NCBI GenBank assembly: GCA_021442155.1
Contig: CM038223.1
Span: forward strand, 36,368,983 to 36,432,982
Length of the DNA stretch: 64,000 bases
Source: Cymbidium sinense
Lineage: Eukaryota; Streptophyta; Magnoliopsida; Asparagales; Orchidaceae
Reading direction: 5' to 3'
A program made the position numbers and the translations under genes. Positions 1 through 12,854 of this stretch are shown in pieces; position 1 is the stretch's first letter; each line of letters opens with the position of its first letter. Under the pieces are notes generated by a model that searched no databases, was not told where the DNA came from, and saw only the letters and a list, made by a program, of their open reading frames with translations.

Positions 1-519
1 TGAGTTTAGAAGAACATTATAATATTAGAGAGAAACCATCTAGAGGTTGCTAGTAATATAATATAAAATTACTTTAAATCTTTTAAAATTAACCTTGATG
101 TTCATATTTAATGAATTTGGAAATTAAATTAAAGATTTGTAGCTAATCTTGGGTTGATTGAAAATATCAAATTAAATTTGATGATTTAGAAGTTATTTGG
201 ATTGTGACTATATGCTAAATAGAAACATTTGATTTTGCATATGTTAATTGGAAATCAGTCCTTATAATTGCTTATTTTAACTATTATTTGGATGTAATAG
301 AAGTAGAATAACCACACAGATTTAAAATATTATTATTTTTAATTCTTGTTAAATCTATATCGATCTAACAATTTGTTGTTGTATGAAGAATATCTTGACT
401 AAAAAGCAAGAAATTGGAAGATAAAAATCAGGATTTGCTTTTAAATCAATCAAAGGGTTGTTTGATCATGATGGTTGGACCTGTCCTTGATCATGAGCCT
501 ACATTCATCTAACTTTGTC
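1..519. other. AT-rich sequence, nothing recognised
   Basis: No coding frame, RNA gene or element boundary is visible. The 5' limit of the element that follows is uncertain, so part of this stretch may belong to it. Confidence 0.4.
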
Positions 520-659
520 ACTCTTTAGTTTATCTATGTTTCTCATTCTTATATTCTTGTTTCCACTCCATTTTATTATTTTTAATCCATGCATGCATTA
601 TCCACTTTTTTTTTAATTTGCTCCACTTTTGTATTTATTTTGTTTTCTTTAACCTTATC

Positions 660-1110
660 TATTTCATAAAAACAAAAACATAGTGGGAGGGAAGATAGTT
701 AAAATTATATTGTATGATTGACTTGATCTGATCATCAAAATAGACTAGATGATCCATTTTCAAGTTAATCATATTGGATTATTTCTGATCATACTATATG
801 ATATGATTGTAATGGGATGATTGACCCAATCAAACTTGACATTAATCTAAAATATTATAGATTTTTAATGTTGCTTAATCATACTTTACAATTTACCAAT
901 CATATAGGATGATTTACTCAATCAACATAGCAGTTCGAGCAACCATTGGTATGATCCAGTTCATACTAGACAATTTTGTAATCCTACTATATGACTGACT
1001 CAATCAAATTTACCCATTTAGCTGACCATTAGGATGATCTTAATCATCTTATATGAACCATGGTCTGTACTATAAGATCATCCAGAGACTATATATATGC
1101 CTCATCTCCA
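660..1110 (+). promoter_or_regulatory. Promoter-like block with repeated motif and TATA box
   Basis: The block holds many short variants of 'gatcatactatatgat' and 'actcaatcaa', followed by a TATA box ('tatatatat', 1090-1098) and a pyrimidine-rich leader. The inverted copy at 30240-30700 has the same motif cluster, its own TATA box (30258-30265, read on the minus strand) and a matching leader. Conservation of this order in two copies supports a promoter or U3 role. The function itself is inferred. Confidence 0.5.
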
Positions 1111-1439
1111 ATTTTCTTCTCACCAAACATTCTTTCCACTTTACTCTTCTCTCTTTATTGAGTTTGTGTGTTTGCAAAGCTAGTCCAAATGGAAAGGAAG
1201 AGAGCTCATAACCATAGAAGAGAAAATCACTTTCGATCGAAGGAAGATGAAGCTGCATACAAAAATATAAGGAATTTAGGATCACTGATTCAAAGCCACT
1301 TACACAAGATAAGTTAATTTTCCTCATTTCTAATTTTATTAGCTCCTATTTCTCATCTCCTTAGCTTATCTCTTCCATTATGATCATCTTTTAATTTTTT
1401 TCCAACCTTTCCATAAAATTTGAACGAACTACCCTTCAA

Positions 1440-2170
1440 TCCCAAGTTTGTGGTAGAGAAATTTCTATCATAGATGTTGACTTTCATAACTACCTCCATG
1501 TGTGAAACACCGATCCATTTGCCCATCATATAGAAAATAACCTAACCAATAATTGGTCCACTATCAATGAGGTCATTAGAAACTCATCCCTTCCCAATAT
1601 CAACCTCTAGTTAGTGGTCTTATGCTTAACTCTCATGTTATCCAACATATGCTAAGGCATAATGTCATTTCTAAAGCCAATGACCATAATAACATCACTC
1701 TTCTCTTCTCTATTGTTTCTTAAAATGTGGCAGATCATTTGATTCATTACATTAAAAAGGTCACCATCATTAGAAACCTAAAATCCAAATGAAAATAATA
1801 TTTGGCCTTAGAACACATGATTGCCTATCAACTTGAGGTCAAAAACAATATTTCTTTTCTTGAAGATCTAAGCCATATTTTTCTCACTTCATAGATCACT
1901 CAATCCACACTTTTTATAGTGAGCAGTGGCAACTAGCTTAGGCTGCATCAGAGGCTGAGGAGGAGGTAGCATCTAGATAAGGGGAGTCTTCAACTCATTA
2001 CAACTACCCCCAAGATGCATGAACTGAGCATTTTGCATGACTAAGTTAAAGATTGACAAGAACATTGAGGAGTAGGGAGCTCACTAAATGGAGTATTATC
2101 AGTATCATGTAGGGACCTAGCAAGATTTCAAGCATAATTTGATGCTTTACATGCCATTTTCTATCCACCA
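1440..2170 (+). pseudogene. Former protein-coding frame of the non-autonomous element
   Basis: A stop-ridden but coherent frame can be read on the plus strand, for example DPFAHHIENNLTNNWSTINE followed by EVIRNSSLPNINL. Further along, EHMIAYQLEVKNNISFLEDL aligns with GHKISYLIEVKYYLAYPKH read from the minus strand of copy 2, and the two copies also match around the 'tagggagctcact' stretch near 2075. Both copies have several stops and frameshifts. The alignment of amino acids between two independent copies indicates that it once encoded a protein. I do not recognise the family with confidence. A retrotransposon accessory or gag-like protein is possible, and no catalytic motif was seen. Confidence 0.45.
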
Positions 2171-2475
2171 ACGCCTAACAAAAGTCTTTTCAGTTTTTAG
2201 GTTTTCTTCTGCTTTCTTATGTACTAAAAATGTGTTACTTTTTTTTCTTTTTCTAGCATCTAATATAATGTGTTATGTACATCACATTAGTTGCATTTGT
2301 TACCATTTGATCTATTGTACTTTTTATTAGCATATGTTGTGTTATATTAGTTGTGGTTTGTGGATTTAAAATTCTCCACATTTTTTTAAAAATCAAATAC
2401 TATTTAGAATCTATTTAGTTAAAGTATGTATCATTAACTTAATCTGAACATCTAGATTTTTTTCTAATGATGATG

Positions 2476-2589
<114 letters not shown>

Positions 2590-2599
2590 GAATTGGCTT

Positions 2600-3240
2600 G
2601 GGTAAATCACTTATTGTTTTACTTGATTTTTTATACATTTTATAACAAAGTATTTTGTGCATATATATATTAGTGTATATGTATGAGATATTGCCAACTA
2701 TAAAATGAATCAAGCAAAAAAAATCATAAGGCTCGGAAGTTTAAATTAGGATAAATGCTAAATAAAATAATCCCCAAAGTGGAGAGGTATCAATAAAAGA
2801 AGTTCCATATGGTGAGGTATTAATAAAAGAAAAATCTCTAAAGCCACAAAGTATATGAATAATTTGTGCTTTCCCAATTTAACATTTGGTGACCCATCAT
2901 AATAGTTGTTTGTCTACTTAAATCATTCAATAGGATCTCTAATCCTCAAAACATCATTTAAGCAACCTTTTATTTTTATTACAAGTGTGTTTAGAAAATT
3001 TAGTAAACTAGTTGATGATGTTTACATTAGTTATGAAGTACTAATAAACAAACATGTTGTATATAAGTAAAAATTTGAAAGAAAATAGTTCATGATGCAT
3101 GTCATTCCATCATTTAGCATTCTAAATATACCTATTTTATAAGGATACGTGCTGAGAATATTTTAAGAAATTTACTTAATCTCAAATTCATAAATCATCA
3201 ATAGTATTTGACTTGCTCATCTTTTCTAGCTTTTTAATGT
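2600..3240 (+). other. Non-coding internal part of element copy 1
   Basis: No coding frame is visible. The stretch before the microsatellite (from about 2195, 'tttttaggtt') matches the equivalent part of the inverted copy near 29130, so the region belongs to the element. Confidence 0.4.
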
Positions 3241-3242
3241 GT

Positions 3243-3260
3243 CAAAAAGGGGATAAAAGT
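3243..3260 (+). other. Polypurine tract of copy 1
   Basis: The stretch 'caaaaaggggataaaag' lies directly before the LTR start ('ttgacattc'). This resembles the tract that primes plus-strand synthesis in copia-type elements, and it marks the following LTR as the 3' LTR. Confidence 0.5.
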
Positions 3261-3460
3261 TTGACATTCTCTTCATGTTTTCATTAGTGTAATATGATCC
3301 ATGATCGAATGATATGAATAGTTATGGCGACCTGATCATCTAGGGATCCAACCCCAGTAAATTGAGCTGATCATTCCGTATGATTATAATTCATACAGTA
3401 CAATTGGACCAACTTTTTCAAGAATAAGTTTAATAATTTCTTTTTATTCAGCCTCCGCCC

Positions 3461-3468
3461 TATAAATA
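3461..3468 (+). promoter_or_regulatory. TATA box of the copy 1 LTR
   Basis: The sequence 'tataaata' follows a GC-rich step ('cctccgccc') and precedes the transcribed leader. The partner LTR has the same box at 26672-26679 on the minus strand. Confidence 0.6.
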
Positions 3469-3782
3469 CCCTTTGTGAGGGGACTTAACTCAATAATTTG
3501 AAACATGAAAATTTTCTAATAGGCTTAGGGAATTGTGGTTAGGAGAAGGGTGGGGAGATCTATATCCTCTTTTCTTCTAAAGAATCACTATTTGTAAGGT
3601 TGCACTTGGTTGTTTATTTTATATTTACCTTGTCTTATGTCTTGTATTTTTATCTTGAGATGGTGTTCTTTAGTGTGAGAACTTATATAAGCTTTGTTCT
3701 CTTTGAGATATTTTTCTTTGTACTTCTTGTGAGGAAGTGGCATCCTTCTTGTCTTGAATGGAAAGGGTAGTGGGTGCGGGGT

Positions 3783-4458
3783 TTCTCCATCACTCATGAA
3801 GGAGAGAGCTTCTTCATGGAAAGTTGTGCTAAAGGAGAGATAGTAGATTTTAGAGGAAGTCTGAAGAGTGGATGCATGTCAGTTGACCAAACCACTGTAA
3901 ATCTTATGTCCCATTTTTTTCTTTTTGTTTACTACTCTTTCTCTTTGATTGGATTGATTTATTTTTTCTTTTATGTTTAAGTTTTCATTTTTCTTTAGTT
4001 TATGAATTTTGAAAGCACACTAATTCAGCCCCCCACCCCCTCTCCCATCTTAGCTATGCCAATACTTATAGAGAGAGGCTTCTCCACCTTGACAAGTTCT
4101 ATTGAAGGAGAGATAGTCAATTTTATAGAAAGATTTGGAGAATGGACGTAAGTCAGTTGATAGAATCACTATAAATATTGTGTTCTACTTTTTTTTTTAA
4201 TTTTAGAATTTTAAATGCACAACAAATCACCCCCCCCCCCTCCCAACCACCCCTCGGGTGCTAATACTTATAGAGACAAACTTCTCTACCTTGGTGAGTT
4301 GTGTCAAAATAATGTAAATCATAGGTCTCACTTTTGTTTTCTTTTAATTTTTTTCACTTTGATTGGATTGATGTGTTTTTTATGTTTAAATTTAAAATTT
4401 TCATTATTTTAAGAGTTTTAAAAGCACACCAATTCACCCCCCTCTCTTGGGTCGGCAA
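3783..4458 (+). repeat. Threefold tandem repeat of the LTR 3' end
   Basis: Three successive units each run from a 'gagaggcttctcc'-like start, through 'gagatagt' and 'gtcagttga' (units 1 and 2) and a pyrimidine-rich stretch, to 'aaagcacac-aattcacccccc' and 'caatactta'. The junction 'aatacttatagaga' occurs at about 4059 and 4262, and the last copy ends at 4459 as 'aatacttatgaagg'. Units 2 and 3 are about 200 bases long and unit 1 about 280. The inverted LTR copy at 26070 has only one such unit. Confidence 0.7.
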
Positions 4459-4465
4459 TACTTAT

Positions 4466-6560
4466 GAAGGTCAGAAATGAACCTTTCAGTATGTTAACAT
4501 ACCAAACAAATGCTACCTTGATTAAACTACTAATAAATTGCCTAGATAAAAGGGCATCACTAATACCTGTGTTATAAACTAGCTCTAAAGTGAGCTAAGT
4601 GTTTCCTAGGGATAGTTGTGTCCTTGAACACCTTAAAGGATGGGGGAACGAAACCCTTAGAGTATGGTACTCCATTGAATTATTCATGGTACAATCTACA
4701 TAGTGGAATCAATGTAATTCCTAGGACTTTGCCAATGCCTCCCTTAATTCATGTTCGATAAGGTGTTTTAAATCCTTCTTAGGAAAAGCATCAACTATTC
4801 TATTTTTTTACCTTTGCTCGCTTAAGTTAGCTCTTTTAATTTCAGCTGGTTGAATAACTTTTGACACTTCTTCCTAGTGAAATTGAGAAGATGAAGTGAT
4901 CTAGCCTTGTAATGATAGCATAATGGCCATCTTCTCCTCCACTCTTTTTTCTATCCTCAGTATTTGATGATCTCTCTTGTGGAGCTGATGAAGTAACTAC
5001 TCGGCTAAAATAGATGGAGGAATTTCCCTTCTGGTAGCCTCTTAAACTTCTTTAGATTTTTTCTAAAATGATTGAGTTTGTACCATACAAATATGTGCCT
5101 TGAGTACTTATAAGTGATTGTCTAAGAGATCATCATCATCAAGGTCATAACCTCTTTCTTGAGTTCATCTCTTTTCATCCTCTTTATTTTGTCTAAAAAG
5201 AGCTTCTAATTCCACTACTAGTTCTTCTGATGTTTTCTTGTTAGAAATACTTGGAGTATCATGAGAATACTCCTCATCACCATTGATCATATTTTTATTA
5301 TCCTCACCTTCATGAATTTTCTTTATGTTTCATTTTTCCTAAATTTTCTCCTTTATTTCTTTTTCTTTGTATCTATCTTTCTATTGAACCATGGGTTGGT
5401 CCTCTAGTTTAGAAGTGGCTCCCAAGCCTATCCATCTACTATCATATTTCTCCCTTACTTAGAGGAAGATGACTTTGGCAAAACTAATATCTCTTTAGCA
5501 ATGGGAGGCCATGATGATGGGCCTTCTGCTTGGAGATAAACAACTAGAGAGCTAATTATAAGTATGATTGGCTATTCATAAGATGGACTTTATTCTAGAG
5601 TAAACCTATTTCTCTTGACTGGTAAACATATTTTATTGGTCTTTGGTTAAAAAATGTTTATTCCTTTCCCTAATTTTAACAGGATGATTTCATCAGTATG
5701 CCTAGTTCCATGACATTTCTTTTAAAAGTATCCATTAGTGAAGATGGATACAACTTTATTTTGGTACATTGTACTTATGGGGATATCTTTCTCCTAGACC
5801 TTGTGTTAAACAACTTTAGTCATTCCTAGAAGTTCTCTTTTTAGGCCTTTAAAAACCTTTTCTTAAGACTCTAATACATCCATCATAATCTTGGTAGAGG
5901 TTTCATGAATACTTCAGAAAATTGTGCATAACCTACTATGTGCATCTTTATCAACTTTCTTGGTAACCTTACGATGGAAAGGGTGAGATGGGGAACTTTC
6001 TTTCCTTACCACTTCTTCTTCTTCCTGGGCATTGGAAATAAGATGAAATATGCTTCCACCCATAAAAGGAGAATTAGTAGGAAGTATTTTCTTTTCCCAG
6101 CCTTATCTTACTCCAGCATGGGGTACTCAACTTGATTTCTTTCCCTAAGGTTTTTCTCTAGAGCCTTGTATTTATGTTATTCTTTTATGTCTTGACCATT
6201 TTAAGAAACTTAGTAGTGGATCTTAACTCAAAGGTGCTTGAGAGAAAATAAGGAATAATTTTTATAATTACCAATTTAATTTTCTTTGTAGAAGTCCCTA
6301 CCTTAAATCTTTTAATAGTCTTAACAACTTCTTTCCCCTTTGCATAAGAAGTGGTATATTAAGCATTAGAAAATTCAAGGATGGACTCCTTTCTTTCAAT
6401 AACATCTTTATTGATAAGAGCTAATGTTACATCACTGAAATTGATGCTCAGATGGTCAAATCTAGTACCAAACATGATCAGAGAACTGTTAAACAAGTTT
6501 TCACTATTTATAACAAAGTTAACTTTGGGCTTATTAACAAAAATTTGTTGGCCCAACATT
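4466..6560 (-). pseudogene. Antisense gene remnant before large LTR A
   Basis: Read on the minus strand, long stretches keep one frame between scattered stops. At 6560-6190 the frame includes SSLIMFGTRFDHLSINFSD and TTSYAKGKEVVKTIKRFKVG. At 5300-4820 it includes SEELVVELEALFRQNKEDEK and LHQLHKRDHQILRIEKRVEE. The rich Glu/Lys content and heptad-like spacing of the second part suggest coiled coil. It lies upstream of a large LTR and opposite to its orientation, as does the remnant at 58200-60540. Tat-lineage Ty3/gypsy elements are known to carry an additional antisense ORF near the 3' LTR, so that is my reading. I cannot name the protein. A gag-like frame of another inserted element or an endogenous pararetrovirus fragment are alternatives. 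Confidence 0.45.
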
Positions 6561-6887
6561 TTTTAATTTTAAAAGAAGATTTTATTAATTTTCAAGGAAA
6601 TGAACCCAAAATCCAAACATGAATGACATTTCTCTTAAGAATTAATAAAATTTCATCATAAATGACAAAACATGAAGTTTAATTTGAGCACCTTGTCTTG
6701 ACCTTCTTTAGCTTTTATTAGAGCCAAAAAAAATCAAGGTAAAAAAAGTTAGAGATTTGATTTCTAAATATTATTATAAAAAGAGTAAAATTGCTTTTTA
6801 CCAAACTTGAGTCGAATAAAAATAACTTTGCTAAAAATTTTGGATTTAAAAATTTTAAAATATGTGAATTTTGCTAAAAATTTTAAA

Positions 6888-7127
6888 GGGAAGTTCTAGG
6901 ACCCACTCATTCAATTGTGTAAACAATAGATAAAAAACAATATTAATGATGTTGGGTAGGTTCTACCAACGTTGAAATGGAGTCACCCAATGGAAATAAG
7001 GGTAGTCTTGACCTATGAGTGGCACAAGTACACTACCAATATATAGGGATAAAAGTCAATTCTTAAAGATAAAGAGATGAACTAATTTCTAGTGGAGTTA
7101 TCAAAAAATGCTTTTGGAATTTTTATT
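6888..7127 (+). repeat. Conserved block preceding large LTR A
   Basis: This block starts at 'ttctaggaccca' and contains 'ggtagtcttgacctatgag' and 'tggcacaagtacacta'. A homologous block occupies 61502-61742 before LTR D. LTR copies B and C lack it and begin directly at the LTR start. It therefore looks like the last internal segment before the 3' LTR. Alternatively it is the true first part of the LTR, lost in B and C. Confidence 0.55.
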
Positions 7128-8553
7128 TGAAATTTCATGTAGATCTTTGGATACTTATGAAGGTAATCAAATACATCATTAAGAGATAAATAAACTACCT
7201 TAATGGATTTGATTACTTAATAAGAACTCCTAAGGCTTATGGGTCTACAATATACTAGAGAGTTTTCCCCAGAACTACATAAGAAAATAAAACAAAGTTT
7301 ATTATAATTCTAAGTTCATATTTCTCTACAAGGTCATGCTGTTATAGTCAATTACATTGTAAAAGTATGGAAATTTTTCTAAGAATATACTCAATTAAAG
7401 AAACTAGCCTTTATCCTTTTGGATTTCAAAGTTCTATCAAAGGAGGGAAGTTAAATTGGAAATCAAATGGGATTGATTCAAAGAAGAAAGAGTTCCATTT
7501 AAAGGCCAAATACGAGTGAGTACGAAATTCTTCAGATACTCGAAAGTCTATAAAGCATTTCAAACAATCCTACTATTAGGCTTTATAACTTTGAAAGTGA
7601 AATTCATTTATGTTTGAGTTGACATTTTATTAAAAAATAAGACTTAAATTCTACTATCACAAGACTACAAAAATGCCTAAGAGGTGAAGACTTTTACCAT
7701 AATGAGATGCTTCAAAATTGAAGTCTAAAGTTGCTTTTGACATGCATCCAAAAACTTGACTTTTCTAATAGGGAAGTTGAGTTGTGTTAGCTTTTTCCCA
7801 CTTGAGAAGAAGTGCCTATCTTGACTCTTCTAGTCTTATTTCTTATTTGGAAGGGGTTACCAGCTAACCCCTACTAACACATTAAATCCACAAGTTTTGT
7901 TTTATTAATGTAAGATGTTTAGGTTATTGTATTTAGGAAAGGAAACTAAGAACCTAAACTTACTCCCAAATCAAAAGATTATGACTAACATGTTTAGATT
8001 TAGCTAATGCAATATTTTTTAATTTTATGAATTTTAGACTCACAATAAAGAAGGCCTAGGTATGCAGATATGCATATATGCATGATAAAATAAAGTTATG
8101 GGTACAAGCAACAAGAAAGGTGTTATACACTTAAGGATGCTATCATCAAAAATCTAACATATCGTGCAATGAGTTAAGTCTCCAAATCATGGAAAGAAGA
8201 TTAATATGTAATTATGTTTTTTAGCATCACAAACCTATGATGTTTAAGTCATTCTTTTATTTAAATCTAAGTTTTAGGTGAGGTTAAAAGCTATAATTAT
8301 TTTTATTTAAGTTGAATTAATTTAGTTGGATAGAAAATTTAATTTTATCCCATAAGCTTAACACAAATTTAGTCTTTTCATCATAGATTAAGAAACATAA
8401 AAAAGAAATCAATGAAAATTATGTCATTCTTTTGTGCACCCTGCACCCCAAAATAAATCATAACAAAATAAAGATTAATTAAATAAATAAGCTATGTAGG
8501 TTGGGTAATGATGTACACCCTAGAAAAAGAAAAATGGGTAGCCATGCTCTTCC

Positions 8554-8561
8554 TTTATATA
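8554..8561 (+). promoter_or_regulatory. TATA box of large LTR A
   Basis: The sequence 'tttatata' lies in 'cttcctttatatacctaac'. Copy C has the homologous 'cccttatatagccc' at about 51185. In copy B the same place reads 'gcccctttgcaacc' on the minus strand, so the box is lost there. Confidence 0.55.
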
Positions 8562-9302
8562 CCTAACATAGAACTAAAATTTGATCTATATGAATCTTCA
8601 TTTCACTTCCATTCTTTAAGATTGTCACCTTCTTAAGAGACCTCTTCTTTAAGCTGCATAAGGGACCACCGAATGGTCAGTAAACTCTTGTTAATCCTAA
8701 ACCCCATAGATCTTAACCTAATTATAAGATTAAATTATATTTTAAAATTAAAAAAAGAAAATCCTAAGCCCTACAAAATAGAGTTAGTAAAGTGCATATC
8801 ATAATTATAGTTATATGTCAAACACTCATACTTAACACTACTGATTTCCAAGCCCACCTTTTATAATGGGATATGCTTAGGGACCTAAGAAAAGCACTTG
8901 CAAGCATAGCGATATTCATTATTTTTATTTATTATAGCATTCCCCTTAAGCATAGCCCCTACAAAAATTAGTATTAATCTAAAAAGATGTTTTAACATTT
9001 AGATCTAATGGGAAAACAAGCCATCAAGACTAATTAAAGAATACACCATAAAATAATAAAAACATCACAACACAATAATGCACTGACCTAAACTAATTCT
9101 GCCATCAGTGACTTAGTAATATAGTGTGTAAAATGAGGGTAGTGTGACATGACTGAGCTAGGCTTCTTTAGGTTTCAATTTTGATTTAAGTTTGAGGTTT
9201 GTTTAATTTATTATTATGACATTTTAACTCTAAATGATGCAATTGATTTTAGATTTTATTTTTATTTTTAATTTTTTTTATATTAAAGTTGAATTTAGGT
9301 TT

Positions 9303-10330
9303 TCAAGAATGAAGAAGAGAATGAGTTTTTTTTGAGGTGAAACCCATTTTATTCAACAAATTAAATCTATGTAGAGTAATCTAATCTATTAAAGTAATCC
9401 TTTCATCAAAGGATGAAAAGTCACAAAATAATCTAAGTCTTTTAATTCTAATAAATTTTGATTATGTTTACTTTAATTTATTTTATTTAGTTTACTTTTC
9501 ATAACTTTTTTTTCACAGGTACATATCATAATTATACCAGTGGTTCAAGATTATGGAGCAAAAGCCCTACCACTAAGGTGTCTAGAGTATATACCTTGTG
9601 ATCGATTATTATGAAAAGTTTTTTTTAAATTCAAGTTTATGTTCAATTGATGAATTCAATTTAAATTGTTTAACTTTTAATTTAGTTTATGAATTTTATC
9701 TTAACATCTTATGTAGTCAAAATATAGGGTTTAGGGTTTCTTAATGTGTTTCAAGTCTATATACTTTAGTTTGATTTAATAATTTATTAATTTTAATTAA
9801 TCAATTTACTTTAATTGAATTTGATTAGACTTGAATAAATTAATTATGACATAATTGAATTAACTTTGATTTAATTAGTTTGGTTGAATGATCAATCTAG
9901 TGTTTAAATGCAACTTGATCGATCAAAATTAATTTAAAGGCTATAGATTTTTATGTGATATTTATATTTTGTTTTATAATTATTTCATTTTTCTTAACTT
10001 AAATTAAATAATTGATTGATTTCATCAAACTTTCATGAATATTTATGATAAACTAGATTAAATTTTTAATTTAAGTTAAGCTTGATTTAAGGATTATATT
10101 TGATATGGTTTACTTAGGTGGATTATTTTGGTTTACTTTGGCTTAATGTTGGTGATTAATTAATTTAATTTGAAATATTATTTTTAACTTGGTTTAGATT
10201 ATTTTTTTTAGTTAGAATTTGAATTTAGGTTTAAAAGGTGGTTTTTTTAAAGCAAAATTCATTGATCAATGTAAAATACAAGTAATCCAAAAGGTCAAAA
10301 GAGGAAAGTATTACTAAGGTTTAGCTTTGA
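9303..10330 (+). repeat. Partial internal duplication inside large LTR A
   Basis: A purine-rich block at about 9303-9440 ('gaatgaagaagagaatgag' then 'aaacccattttattcaac') has a weaker counterpart at about 10215-10330 ('aaagcaaaattcattgatca' and following). In copy D the order of the 'ggtacat..attatacc' segment and this block is reversed, which fits a duplication in A followed by unequal loss in other copies. The similarity is by eye only. Confidence 0.3.
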
Positions 10331-12803
10331 TATAAGGCAATCCCAAAATGTCACTATTCATGAGGAAAGCAAATCCTAATAAAGGGAAATCATGACCAAA
10401 GGGTGATAATTCACTTTAATAGACAAATTAAAGACATGCATTTAAATTAATATTTTTTAATTTTTTATTTAATTAATTTAGTTGAATTAGTTTTACTTTC
10501 ATTAATGTTCATTTAAATTAATTAAGGGTTCGAATTAAGTTTGTTTGATTGTTTAATTTTATGTGTTTTCATTATTGTTATTCAAATTTATATTAATTAG
10601 GTTTTAATTTGATTAAGCTCATTTTTAGTTTAATGTTAAATTCATATTTTGATTTGAAGATTTATTAAATTCATGAAATTTTATTATTTAGATGATTTAT
10701 ATTGATTTGTTTAGTTTAATCATTATTTAAATTTCATGATTTTAGATATTCTTATATAATAATGATTTTAATTATTTAATTTTTATGTTTGAGTCAATTA
10801 AAGGGTGTTTTTATAAATTTGAATTAGTTATCTAATCAAGTTTATTATGATTAAAGTTTGTTTATTCTTATTTAATGATCCACTTAACTTAAGAAATCTA
10901 TTGAAATGAGATAATTAAGGTGCCAAACGTAAATTAGGCTATACTAAGTTCCTAAGGCAATTTTGAATTAGCATCTTATGCATTATTTAATTAGTTGTTT
11001 ATTTTTAATGAAGATTCAATTACTTTATACATGTTATTTTTGAATGTTAAGTGAATTTTAATGATTTTAATTTTAGTGGATTTTTATTTGAATGCTGAAT
11101 TCAAAGAGCGATTAATTATAGTTTTTAGTTAATTATTAAATTTATTTTGAAATTTCAAATTTAAACCTTAGGAATTTAATTAATTTAATTACTTTAATAA
11201 ATTATTAAACCCCAAGTGTATTATTTTTTTATTTTTACTAACTTTGGAGAGTTTAGGAATTGTTTTTCCTCTAATATTAATGCAATTATTTCAAATCAAT
11301 TTTGGGAATTTTCATAATTTTGGTTATTTTCAATTATTTATTTCTTTAATTTACCAAGGACTTGAAAAATTCATAACTTTAAGTCTAGAGGTTATCTCGA
11401 TCTAATTTTTTATGAAGAGTGGGGTTCCATGCAAATTTCAATTTAATAGAGTTTTATTTAAGAGTAATTAGGATTTTAATGTTTCTAATTAAACTTATAT
11501 TAAACCTAAAATACTTAATAGTTTTTAGGACTTTATTTTTCTTTGATTCCTCTCTGAAAGGGAAATTCAAAAAATGTTTATTTAGAACCTTTTGATTTTT
11601 AGTTTATTTACTATAAATTTTCTATGTTCAGCCTAACTAAATGAATTAATTAATCCAATTAATGCTATTTAGCTGATTTTGGAGTTTATCAAGTTAGGCA
11701 AAGTTCTAACATTTTCTAAGGGTCCTTTTGTATTAATCATGATATTATAAGACATCCTAAATTGTGATGTTCAACTTAAAAATTATACAACTTTTGATTC
11801 ATTTGAGGCTAGTCTTCAAAATTATTTCATTAAGTGTGTTTTAACATCAATTTTATTCTATGGAAGTTACAAGTCAATGAATAATTTTTTTAGGTTTAAA
11901 TAATGTTTGATTATTTTCATTAAAACCTAAATTAAGTCAAAAATGCCCCCATAAAAAGTAGGTTATTTTATTTAGTATATTCTCCTCATGGAGCTAAATC
12001 CATAGATCTTTTATTTGCATTTTTTATTAAGAATTTAAATTTTAATGATTTTTTAAAGTCTTGTGGAAGTTTATATATTTATTAAATTTAGAAACTCTAA
12101 ATTTCCTATTTGACCTAGTCAGTGTTGACATGACACTGATTGGATAATGCTTGTGGCATGTCAACACTTTGTTGGACCATGCAAATGTTTGTGTGGTTGA
12201 CAATAGGAATGCATGATTAATCGAGAGCATTTAAATAAAGATTGAAGTATTTAATGCCAATCCGTGGTTCCCATTAGGGATTAAATCATATTATACATCT
12301 ATAACATTGTCGTCCATTCTAATTAAAAGAATCAAATAGCTATGGCATCATCTCCTTCATCCATGGTGGAGATTGAGAACTATTAGTTTTAAGGGGTTGA
12401 TCTCTGACAATTTTGGGGGTAGAGATAAAGGATTTCTATTGCAAATCAATCAGGGGCCAATCTATAATAGATTTGTATAGTTTGATTAATATGAATTCCA
12501 ATTTGACTTCAAAAAGCATGAAACTAAATTGCAAGGATGGTCAGAGTCAGAGGATACCTCGTTAGAGTTAATCTTTGGTGCAAGTGTTAATCTACGAGGC
12601 TGTTGCACATCAAGACAAAGTTGTAAGAGCAATTTGATGCTTTGCCTCCCTCCATATTGGTTTGGAGAGAAACCAACACTATTGTTCTTTGGAGCTTGGT
12701 AGAATTTATGGTGGGAAGGGTCAAGATTGGTAGTAAAAACTTTGTTTGAGTTCAATTTCATCTAAAGATAATGTAAAATAATCCAAAGTAAACAATATGG
12801 CCT

Positions 12804-12804
12804 C

Positions 12805-12854
<50 letters not shown>

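Larger units (their letters stand above)
3262..4465 (+). repeat. 3' LTR of copy 1, with extended U5
   Basis: This LTR is homologous to the minus-strand LTR at 26070-27904 through the TATA box, the R region and U5. Shared landmarks are 'ccctataaata', the 'ggggacttaac' leader, 'gtggggagat', 'aagtggcatc' and the cytosine-rich end 'aattca-cccccc' followed by 'gccaatactta'. The TATA box is at 3461-3468. The start follows a polypurine tract. The 3' end is uncertain by some bases because the last unit of the LTR is repeated (see the separate repeat entry). Confidence 0.65.

Noticed and set aside
4820..6560. Endogenous pararetrovirus or other viral relic
   Set aside because: No recognisable movement, coat or polymerase motif was seen. 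Position before a large LTR fits an element-borne antisense gene better.
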